From DASUAL01 sp050733055 (lineage in GTDB: Bacteria; Gemmatimonadota; Gemmatimonadetes; Gemmatimonadales; GWC2-71-9), in the NCBI GenBank assembly GCA_050733055.1, contig JBOHSI010000090.1:1-10424 (forward strand): a DNA stretch of 10,424 bases, given 5' to 3'. Shown here in pieces: positions 1 through 5,258 of the stretch (positions are counted from its first letter, which is position 1; each line of letters opens with the position of its first letter). A program made the translations under genes and the position numbers. The notes under the pieces were generated by a model. It saw only the letters and a list, made by a program, of their open reading frames with translations, did no database searches and was not told where the DNA came from.

Positions 1-29
1 AGCGTGAGGGTGCGCAAGAGGGTCTTCAT
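1..29 (-). CDS. Partial CDS, N-terminus of an unidentified protein (runs off left edge)
   Basis: Only the first nine complete codons are inside the window. They read MKTLLRTLT on the minus strand from an ATG at 29-27. A good ribosome binding site, AAGGAG, lies about 8 bases upstream of this ATG, and the stop of the upstream gene lies 19 bases away, so this is very probably the next gene of the same operon. The basic N-terminus followed by Leu and Thr would suit the start of a signal peptide, but too little is visible to say what the protein is. Confidence 0.6.
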
Positions 30-48
30 ACGTCTCTCTCCTTCCCGC

Positions 49-852
49 TCAGCGGATACCGGGCATGAGCCCGGCGAGCGCGAACGCATTCGAGATCCCC
101 ACGGTGAAGGCGAAGTCGGGTCCCACGGCGCTGCGCAGCCGCCGCGCGATCCCGATGTCGAGCACGGTGGTCGTCCGCCATTGCCAGCGGAGCCCAAGCG
201 AGGCATTGACCTCGAGGGGAGCGCGGTCGGTGAGCTTGCGGGCGTAGGCTTCGCCGACGAGCAGCAGGCTCTGGCGGTACAGCGTGCGATCCACGGCCGC
301 CCCGTACCACCAGCGGTCGAGCGCCTCGACTGCCGCAGGCGTTCCGTCCCGGCCCACCCGGTACGTGGCATTCACGTGGATGCGGTTGCGACCCCAGGAT
401 CGCGTGGCGATCGCCTTGAGGGCAACCTGCGTCTCGCTCCCGGCGAGCCCGCCGACCGGGAACGTGACGTCCGTGCGGAGGGACAGAGCGGGCAGGAGCC
501 GGCTTTCGGTGTTGAAGTTGTATAGCCCGAAGACGCGCAGCCCCGAGAGCCCAGTCTCCGTCGTCCCGGCCTCGCGCAGCACCCCAAACGGGGCCTTGAG
601 GCCGAGCTGGCCGTTGCGCATCAGGCCATACTCGAGCTCGAGCACGGATGCGTGGAGCGTCGCACCGCCCCGCCCGCGCTCGACGCTGTAGGGAATCAGG
701 AACTCAAACGCATAGCGCTCGGCTGGATACGCGTCTTCGACGCGCGTGGGCCGGTCGTCGTCCAGGTTCCGGTAGTCGATCTGGGCGTGCCCGGTGGAAG
801 TCGCCAGCGCGATCAGCGCGGTGCCCGCCAAGACGCCAAGGGAAGTTTGCAT
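49..852 (-). CDS. Putative exported outer-membrane beta-barrel protein (MetA/phenol-degradation transporter-like)
   Basis: The protein is 267 residues long. It begins with a hydrophobic stretch and a plausible signal-peptidase site after residue 23 (GHA|Q). The N-region is unusual in carrying no basic residue. The mature part is an alternation of short amphipathic beta-like strands rich in Leu, Arg, Tyr and Gly (for example LELEYGLM, LGLKAPFGVL, LRTDVTFPVGG, INVNATYR-like segments). This style resembles the outer-membrane barrel proteins grouped as MetA-pathway/transporter-like. The C-terminus (MPGIR) lacks the usual terminal aromatic residue, so the barrel assignment is inference. The ATG at 852 was chosen because GAGGAG lies 8 bases upstream; a GTG at 858 is in frame but only 2 bases from that site. 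It is followed 19 bases later by another gene. Substrate is unknown. Confidence 0.6.
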   Translation of the reverse strand: MQTSLGVLAGTALIALATSTGHAQIDYRNLDDDRPTRVEDAYPAERYAFEFLIPYSVERGRGGATLHASVLELEYGLMRNGQLGLKAPFGVLREAGTTETGLSGLRVFGLYNFNTESRLLPALSLRTDVTFPVGGLAGSETQVALKAIATRSWGRNRIHVNATYRVGRDGTPAAVEALDRWWYGAAVDRTLYRQSLLLVGEAYARKLTDRAPLEVNASLGLRWQWRTTTVLDIGIARRLRSAVGPDFAFTVGISNAFALAGLMPGIR

Positions 853-884
853 GTCCACATCTCCTCAAACCGAAGTCGCAAGCG

Positions 885-904
885 CGCGCCGCTCGCGCGG
901 CGCG
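885..904 (-). other. Stable intergenic hairpin with GNRA-type loop
   Basis: A perfect 8-bp stem (885-892 pairing with 897-904) closes a four-base loop. On the minus strand, which is the transcribed strand here, the loop reads GCGA, a GNRA tetraloop. No T-run follows, so it is not a classical terminator. It lies in the 78-base gap between the stop of the Cys/His-rich gene and the start of the putative barrel gene, about 26 bases before the latter's ribosome binding site region. It could protect or process the mRNA or set the ratio of the two proteins. Confidence 0.5.
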
Positions 905-930
905 GACCCATTACACCCGGAATGGCCGAC

Positions 931-1332
931 TTAGGCTTGAGGCGGTGGAGCGAGCGGTGGAGCGAAGTAAGAAAGGAAGACCGAGACTGGTCCGAGGACC
1001 GCCATACGCGAGGCGCTACGCTGGGCGAGCGGCACCCTGGCCCACGCCGGCGTCGCGGGACCGGCGGTGGGGCACGCGCTCCCAGCGGCACAGCCGAGAC
1101 CGGCTGCATCCGGGTGGCACGCCTGTCCCGGCGCCTGCGCGACGAGCGCGGCGGATTGCGCAGGCTGTCCGTGCGTCGCGCCGTCGTGCCGCGCCGAGTG
1201 CATGTCGCATGGCGCGGCGGCCTGTGCCAGGAGGCTCAAGCACATGGGTAGCCCGCCGCCGGCAGCGGCGAGGGACAGCGCCACGCCGAGAGCAATGCCG
1301 CGGAAAGCGGGTGCTTTGGATAAGTGAGTCAC
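931..1332 (-). CDS. Cys/His-rich small exported or membrane-anchored protein, possible metal binder
   Basis: The protein is 133 residues long and is not assigned to a named family with confidence. Residues 11-40 form one hydrophobic, Ala/Gly/Leu-rich segment that would serve as a signal peptide or anchor. The rest is low-complexity Ala/Pro sequence with scattered soft-metal ligands: Cys31, Cys42, Cys72, Cys81, Cys87 and His45, His49, His54, His73, including the clusters PCDMH and ACHP. The C-terminus is proline-rich (APPLAPPP) and is encoded by a tandem 12-bp repeat. The start is a GTG at 1332, the only start upstream of the hydrophobic segment before an in-frame stop; its ribosome binding site is weak. 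It is divergent from merR, with 129 bases between the starts. Small Cys/His proteins of this style occur beside metal-efflux genes (for example DUF2946-like), so periplasmic metal binding is a reasonable inference only. Confidence 0.6.
   Translation of the reverse strand: MTHLSKAPAFRGIALGVALSLAAAGGGLPMCLSLLAQAAAPCDMHSARHDGATHGQPAQSAALVAQAPGQACHPDAAGLGCAAGSACPTAGPATPAWARVPLAQRSASRMAVLGPVSVFLSYFAPPLAPPPQA
942..965. repeat. Tandem 12-bp direct repeat (two perfect copies)
   Basis: GCGGTGGAGCGA occurs at 942-953 and again immediately at 954-965 with no mismatch. It lies in the last codons of the Cys/His-rich gene on the minus strand and gives the repeated Ala-Pro-Pro of the C-terminus. The length is a multiple of three, so the frame is kept. 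It looks like slippage or a small duplication. Confidence 0.8.
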
Positions 1333-1350
1333 GGTTGCTCGTAAGCTAAC

Positions 1351-1386
1351 ACGCCGGACGGCGTATGGTTCCTACTACCAACGCCG
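1351..1386. repeat. Nested inverted repeats between the divergent genes
   Basis: ACGCCG at 1351-1356 is followed after two bases by its exact inverted copy CGGCGT at 1359-1364. That same CGGCGT can also pair with a second ACGCCG at 1381-1386, with further pairing of GGT (1367-1369) and ACC (1377-1379). The two pairings are mutually exclusive. The elements lie upstream of the mer promoter and in the 5' leader or promoter of the divergent Cys/His-rich gene. They could be an operator for another regulator or an RNA fold in that leader. Confidence 0.45.
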
Positions 1387-1402
1387 CGACGGGGTACCGT
1401 CC

Positions 1403-1434
1403 TTGACTCTATACCTTGGTACAGGGTCTATGTT
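1403..1434 (+). promoter_or_regulatory. mer promoter with long MerR-type spacer
   Basis: The -35 element is TTGACT at 1403-1408. The -10 element is CTATGT at 1428-1433 (19-bp spacer) or TATGTT at 1429-1434 (20-bp spacer). Spacers of 19-20 bp are the hallmark of promoters activated by MerR-family regulators, which untwist the DNA to realign the two boxes. The spacer carries the dyad listed separately. The promoter faces merR and, since no later promoter is evident, should drive merRTPA as one transcript. Confidence 0.8.
1405..1428 (+). promoter_or_regulatory. MerR operator dyad
   Basis: Two 11-base arms, GACTCTATACC and GGTACAGGGTC, flank a central TT and match as inverted copies at 9 of 11 positions. 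The dyad sits between and overlaps the -35 and -10 boxes, as in the known mer operators of the Tn501/Tn21 type. No second dyad of the same type was found in the divergent gap, so the Cys/His-rich gene on the other strand does not appear to be directly MerR-controlled. Confidence 0.8.
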
Positions 1435-1461
1435 GTCATCAGGCGCAAGGAGGGCTGGACG

Positions 1462-1878
1462 ATGGTGCTGACGATCGGTCAGGTCGCGACCGCAGCCGAC
1501 GTGAACATCCAAACGATTCGCTATTACGAGCGGCGTGGCCTCTTCCCGACCCCCCGGCGCACACCCGCCGGCTACCGCCAGTACGCGGACGAGGCGGTAA
1601 CGCGCCTCCGCTTCATCAAGCATGCGCAGGAGCTGGGCTTCTCGCTGAAGGAGATCCAGGAGCTGCTCGCGCTGCGGGTCCGGCACGCGGCGGCGTGCGA
1701 CGCGGTGTTGCGGAAAACCCGCGCCAAGATTGCGCTCGTGGAAGGCAAGATCCGTGAGCTCCAGCGGTTGAAGCGCACGCTGGAGCATCTGGCAGCAGCG
1801 TGCGCGGCACGGCGCCCCACGGCGGACTGCCCGATTCTCGAGACACTGGAGGACGATCATGCCGTCGCCGGCCGCTAA
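1462..1878 (+). CDS. merR: Mercury-responsive MerR-family transcriptional regulator
   Basis: The protein is 138 residues long, close to the usual MerR length of about 140. Residues 3-70 form the winged helix-turn-helix domain (LTIGQVA, IRYYERRGL, GYRQY, RLRFIKHAQELGFSLKEI). Residues 80-115 give the dimerisation helix. The three Hg(II)-binding cysteines of the family are all present as Cys79, Cys114 and Cys123; the last two are nine residues apart, as in Tn501 MerR. This identifies mercury, rather than another metal, as the inducer. The start is supported by AAGGAGG 8 bases upstream. Unlike the Tn501/Tn21 layout, merR is not divergent: it is the first gene of the operon it controls and overlaps merT by 20 bases, so it is expected to be autoregulated and induced with the rest. 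Confidence 0.93.
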   Translation: MVLTIGQVATAADVNIQTIRYYERRGLFPTPRRTPAGYRQYADEAVTRLRFIKHAQELGFSLKEIQELLALRVRHAAACDAVLRKTRAKIALVEGKIRELQRLKRTLEHLAAACAARRPTADCPILETLEDDHAVAGR

Positions 1879-2209
1879 GACGGTCGCCGCGGCGACGGGA
1901 GGCATCGTCGCCGCGGTCGGCTCGGCGCTGTGCTGCGTGGGCCCCTTGGTCGCCATCTTCCTCGGCCTGAGCGGCGCCGGACTCGCGGCGACCTTCGAGC
2001 CGCTGCGGCCGTACTGCGTGGCCGCGACGGCTCTGTCGCTCGGCTTCGGGTTCGTCGTCCTGCGCCGCGAGGAGCGCAAGGCGTGTGAGCCGGGCACGCT
2101 CTGCGCCTCACCTCGGTCGCGGCGCCGAATGACGTGGGCGCTCTGGATCGCGACGCTGATCGTGATCCCGCTCGTCACGTTCCCCTGGTGGTCGAAGTTC
2201 ATTCTTTGA
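1859..2209 (+). CDS. merT: Mercuric ion transport protein MerT
   Basis: MerT is an inner-membrane protein that takes Hg(II) from MerP and passes it to the cytoplasm for reduction. At 116 residues it has the normal length. Three hydrophobic segments are visible at about 10-36, 51-68 and 92-108. The paired Cys25-Cys26 lies in the first membrane segment, and Cys76 and Cys82 lie in the cytoplasmic loop between segments two and three; these are the four functional positions known from Tn501 MerT, with the same loop spacing. There is one more cysteine, Cys53. The ATG at 1859 has GGAGG about 6-7 bases upstream and overlaps the end of merR by 20 bases, which suggests translational coupling. The gene ends 22 bases before merP. 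Confidence 0.92.
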   Translation: MPSPAAKTVAAATGGIVAAVGSALCCVGPLVAIFLGLSGAGLAATFEPLRPYCVAATALSLGFGFVVLRREERKACEPGTLCASPRSRRRMTWALWIATLIVIPLVTFPWWSKFIL

Positions 2210-2231
2210 GTAGGAGATCGGAGGTAACTAC

Positions 2232-2621
2232 ATGATCACTCTATTGAAGATCGGGCTGGTACTCGGTGCCACAGTCTTGGGCACCGTGGTCTTGTGCCCG
2301 CTCTGCGATAATGCTCTCCGGACCGCCGGAGCCCAGGAGATCAGCGTCGTAGCGCAGACACCCGACACGGCAACGGTGCGGCTGCACATCTCGCGGATGA
2401 CGTGCGGGAGCTGTCCCGCGACGGCACGTCTGGCCTTGAAGAAGCTGCCGGGCGTCTACAGTGCGACCGTCACACTGGATAACAGTCTCGGCGTCGTGCG
2501 TTACGACCCCCGCCGGGTCAAGCCGAATGACATCGCCGCGCACCTGACCCGTCTCACGGGATTCGGCGCAACCGTGTTGCCAGACTCGACCGCGGCTCCG
2601 CGGAAGTCCGGGAGCAGGTGA
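2232..2621 (+). CDS. merP: Periplasmic mercury-binding protein MerP, apparently membrane-anchored, with extra CPLC motif
   Basis: The protein is 129 residues long, against about 91 for the classical MerP. Residues 48-115 are a heavy-metal-associated (HMA) domain with the Hg(II)-binding motif MTCGSC (Cys58, Cys61) and the following KKLPGV and LTGFGA segments. In the family this domain scavenges Hg(II) in the periplasm and hands it to MerT. The N-terminus has one hydrophobic segment at about 4-21, directly followed by CPLC (Cys22, Cys25). No lipobox fits (the residue before Cys22 is Leu), and no tight signal-peptidase site follows, so it is probably an uncleaved anchor. The residue before the motif is Arg instead of the usual Gly. 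The start has GGAGG 7 bases upstream. merA starts 6 bases after the stop. Confidence 0.87.
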   Translation: MITLLKIGLVLGATVLGTVVLCPLCDNALRTAGAQEISVVAQTPDTATVRLHISRMTCGSCPATARLALKKLPGVYSATVTLDNSLGVVRYDPRRVKPNDIAAHLTRLTGFGATVLPDSTAAPRKSGSR

Positions 2622-2627
2622 GCCACC

Positions 2628-4292
2628 ATGAGCGAGGCCCGGGAGCTGACAATCGACGTGACGGGGATGACCTGCGACCGCTGCGCGCACGCGGTCGCCA
2701 AGGCGCTCCGGTCGGTACCGGGCGTTCACGACGTCCTCGAGGTGAGTCACGCGGGCGCTTTGGCGCGTGTCACCGCCGGAGCTGGGGCCACGTCCGAAGG
2801 GATTGAGAAGGCCGTCGCAGCCGCCGGCTATCGCGCCAAGGTGCGCGAAGGGCCCAGGGCCATGGCCCCGGCCGTGATTGACCGTGGCGCCGGCGATTTC
2901 GATCTCCTCATCGTGGGGGGCGGATCGGCAGGATTCGCGGCTGCGATCAAGGGAGCCGAGCTCGGCGCCCGGGTCGGCCTGATCGAGAGCGGGACGCTCG
3001 GTGGGACTTGTGTGAACGTCGGGTGCGTCCCCTCCAAGACCCTGATCCGCGCGGCTGAGGCCAATCACGGCCGCACGCACCATGGGTTCGCCGGCATCCC
3101 GGCGACCGACGGCCAGCCAGACTGGCCCGCAGTGCGGGCGCAGAAGGACCAACTCGTCGCCGCGCTACGCCAGGCGAAGTACTGGGACGTCCTGCGCGCC
3201 TACGAGGGAATCACGCTGATCGAGCAGCGTGCGACCTTGATTTCGGGACGTTCGGTCCGATTCGGGGACAGCCGGACCCTGACTGGGGGGAAGATCGTGA
3301 TCGCGACAGGGGCTTCCCCCTGGGCACCCCCGATTCCCGGCCTTGCCGAAGCGGGCTACCTCGACAACGCCAGTGCGATGGCCCTCGAGCGCTTGCCGAG
3401 CTCGTTGATCGTCATCGGCGGAAGCGCCGTGGGGCTCGAGCTCACCCAGATGTTCGCGCGCCTCGGCGTGCAAGTCACAGTGCTCGAAGCGCTACCGCGG
3501 ATCGTGCCGACAGAGGAGCCGATGATCGGCGAGGCGCTGGGGGACTACCTCCGGGCCGAGGGGCTCGCGGTGCATACGGGCGTCCGGATCACGCAGGTAG
3601 GGCGGCTCGAGGACCGGTACACGGTTGCCTTCCGCGAGGGCGGAGCATCGCGTACTACCCGCGCGGATCAAATCCTCGTCGCCACAGGCCGACGCGCGAA
3701 CACAAATGGATTTGGACTCGAGACCGTGGGCGTTACGCTTGGCAAGAAGGGCGAGGTCGTGGTCGACGAGTTCTTGCAGACGGCGAACCCGGACGTGTAC
3801 GCTGCGGGTGACGTCATTGGCGAGCCGATGTTCGTCTACGTCGCGGCGTACGGCGGTTCGGTGGCGGCGGAGAATGCGCTGACGGGGAATACCCGACAGT
3901 ACGATCTCTCCGCGTTGCCGCGAGTGACGTTTACTGATCCCGCTGTCGCCTCGGTCGGACTCACAGAGCCTGAGGCGCGCGAGCGGGGGCTCGAGCCCTT
4001 AGTTGCGCACTTACCGCTCGAGCATGTCCCTCGGGCGCTCGCGGCCCGCGACACCCGCGGCTTCGTGCGACTTGTGGCGGACGCGGCGAGCAAGAAGATC
4101 GTCGGCGCGCACATCCTCGCCGCCGAGGCGGGCGAGATGATCACGGAGCCGGTGCTGGCTATCCGGTACGGGCTGACCATCGACGACCTGACGTCGGCGT
4201 TCCACCCGTACCTCACACTCTCCGAGGGGGTGAAGCTCGCCGCCCAGACGTTCACAAAGGACGTGGCGAAGCTCTCTTGCTGCGCGGGCTAG
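2628..4292 (+). CDS. merA: Mercuric reductase MerA with N-terminal HMA domain
   Basis: This cytoplasmic flavoenzyme reduces Hg(II) to volatile Hg(0) with NADPH. At 554 residues it is close to the Tn501 enzyme. Residues 5-72 are an HMA domain (NmerA) with GMTCDRC (Cys16, Cys19). The FAD-binding motif GGGSAG is at 97-102. The redox-active disulfide motif GGTCVNVGC has Cys128 and Cys133. The NADPH-binding segment VIGGSAVGLEL and the second FAD segment AAGDVIGEPMFVYVAA follow. The dimerisation domain carries TFTDP and HPYLT, and the protein ends in LSCCAG, whose Cys551-Cys552 pair delivers Hg(II) to the active site of the partner subunit. All catalytic cysteines are present, so activity is expected. 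It begins 6 bases after merP and is the last gene of the operon. The ribosome binding site (AGGTGA, overlapping the merP stop) is moderate. Confidence 0.96.
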   Translation: MSEARELTIDVTGMTCDRCAHAVAKALRSVPGVHDVLEVSHAGALARVTAGAGATSEGIEKAVAAAGYRAKVREGPRAMAPAVIDRGAGDFDLLIVGGGSAGFAAAIKGAELGARVGLIESGTLGGTCVNVGCVPSKTLIRAAEANHGRTHHGFAGIPATDGQPDWPAVRAQKDQLVAALRQAKYWDVLRAYEGITLIEQRATLISGRSVRFGDSRTLTGGKIVIATGASPWAPPIPGLAEAGYLDNASAMALERLPSSLIVIGGSAVGLELTQMFARLGVQVTVLEALPRIVPTEEPMIGEALGDYLRAEGLAVHTGVRITQVGRLEDRYTVAFREGGASRTTRADQILVATGRRANTNGFGLETVGVTLGKKGEVVVDEFLQTANPDVYAAGDVIGEPMFVYVAAYGGSVAAENALTGNTRQYDLSALPRVTFTDPAVASVGLTEPEARERGLEPLVAHLPLEHVPRALAARDTRGFVRLVADAASKKIVGAHILAAEAGEMITEPVLAIRYGLTIDDLTSAFHPYLTLSEGVKLAAQTFTKDVAKLSCCAG

Positions 4293-4293
4293 C

Positions 4294-4325
4294 CGCGAGG
4301 GGCTTTCTTTTCTGATGACCTCGCG
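4294..4325. terminator. Possible bidirectional terminator between convergent operons
   Basis: The 39-base gap between merA and the convergent adaptor gene holds a 7-bp perfect inverted repeat, CGCGAGG (4294-4300) and CCTCGCG (4319-4325), around an 18-base loop. A pyrimidine run, TTTCTTTTCT, lies inside the loop. A smaller pairing, AGCC (4291-4294) with GGCT (4301-4304), directly before this run is a second, weak rho-independent candidate for the mer transcript. Neither is a textbook terminator. Confidence 0.4.
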
Positions 4326-4331
4326 CGGTGC

Positions 4332-5258
4332 TCACGGCTTCGACCGCTCCCGCTTCGCCAGCGAGTCCCGCGCCGCCTCCACGAGATGAACCAGTCCTCG
4401 GGTAACTACCGAGGTACCGGGCGATACGCCTTCGCGGGCGATGATTAGACCATGCGCCGTAGGCCCGGTCGAAATCCAACGCACCTCGTAGATGCCATTA
4501 CCGATTGGAACGAATACGGCGGGTCCAAGCGGGAGCTGGACCACTGCGGATGGGGGCACAGCCGCAACGGTATCTCCCGGCCCGGCGGCTACGGTGACCG
4601 TAATGGGGCCCCACGCGTCCGGTCGCGACGTTTCCGGCGCTCGGAACTCGACCGCGATGTCAGCCGAGTAGGGCGTTTCAGTCCAGGGTGGTCGCACCCA
4701 CTCAACCTTTCCCGGCCGGGCGGCGTGCCGATCTGGGGCAACTTGCACTGAGGCCGGATCGCCTGGATGGATGGATCGGAACTCGATGTCACTGACGGTG
4801 CCTACGGCCAACCAGTACCCGTGTTCTTCCAGCACGCCGAGGGTGTCGTTCTGCCAAACGAGCTGCCGCGGCTGGCGGCGCGGGTGCCAGATGCCGTCGC
4901 GCTCCACAGTGATGGGTACCTCGCGGCCTGCCTCCCGTGATCCCTGGCCGACAACCGCCAGTACCTCATGTCGGGGGGCGTGACCTTCCGGTCGGATGCG
5001 AACGATCAGGCCTGAAACCGGCGACGACACGGGGGAAATGTGGTTTGGGTCAGGACGGATCAGGGCTGGGAACTGGATCTCAGGAGTCGGAACTGCCTCG
5101 ACAGTCGCCCACACGGTGGCTGCCTCAGGCGCGCCGCCAGCCGAAACCCTGAGCGCCGGGAGAGCCTCGTGCCAGGGCCGGTCACTCCGGCGGTCTGAGT
5201 TGGTGCAGGACACCACGCCGACCAGGCTCGCGAAGAAAACAATCCGTGTTGTTCTCAT
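4332..5258 (-). CDS. Lipoprotein RND-type periplasmic adaptor (CusB/CzcB-like), apparently lacking the alpha-helical hairpin
   Basis: The protein is 308 residues long; full CusB/CzcB adaptors have about 380-520. It starts with a lipoprotein signal (VVSC, Cys18). The first half of a barrel-sandwich (lipoyl-like) domain is at about 74-104 (ISPVSSPVSG...EVLAVV). The second half follows almost at once at about 113-150 (DGIW..., NDTLGVLEEHGYWLAVG), and a beta-barrel and membrane-proximal domain follow (PGDPASVQV, VPPSAVV, FVPIGNGIYEVRW, VVTRGLVHL). The long coiled hairpin that normally sits between the two lipoyl halves and docks on the outer-membrane channel is missing. The ATG at 5258 overlaps the stop of the ATPase gene in an ATGA, so translation is probably coupled; its own ribosome binding site is weak. 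It is the last gene of the right-hand unit. Confidence 0.75.
   Translation of the reverse strand: MRTTRIVFFASLVGVVSCTNSDRRSDRPWHEALPALRVSAGGAPEAATVWATVEAVPTPEIQFPALIRPDPNHISPVSSPVSGLIVRIRPEGHAPRHEVLAVVGQGSREAGREVPITVERDGIWHPRRQPRQLVWQNDTLGVLEEHGYWLAVGTVSDIEFRSIHPGDPASVQVAPDRHAARPGKVEWVRPPWTETPYSADIAVEFRAPETSRPDAWGPITVTVAAGPGDTVAAVPPSAVVQLPLGPAVFVPIGNGIYEVRWISTGPTAHGLIIAREGVSPGTSVVTRGLVHLVEAARDSLAKRERSKP

Noticed and set aside
853..858. GTG at 858 as start of the putative barrel gene
   Set aside because: It is only 2 bases from the GAGGAG ribosome binding site; the ATG at 852 has a normal 8-base spacing.
1388..1401. Small inverted repeat GACGG/CCGTC just upstream of the mer -35 box
   Set aside because: Five-base arms in G+C-rich DNA are expected by chance; the adjacent 24-bp dyad is far more convincing as the operator.
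2241..3152. A 303-codon open frame on the minus strand across merP and merA
   Set aside because: Shadow of the mer genes; no domain recognisable and the plus strand is fully explained.
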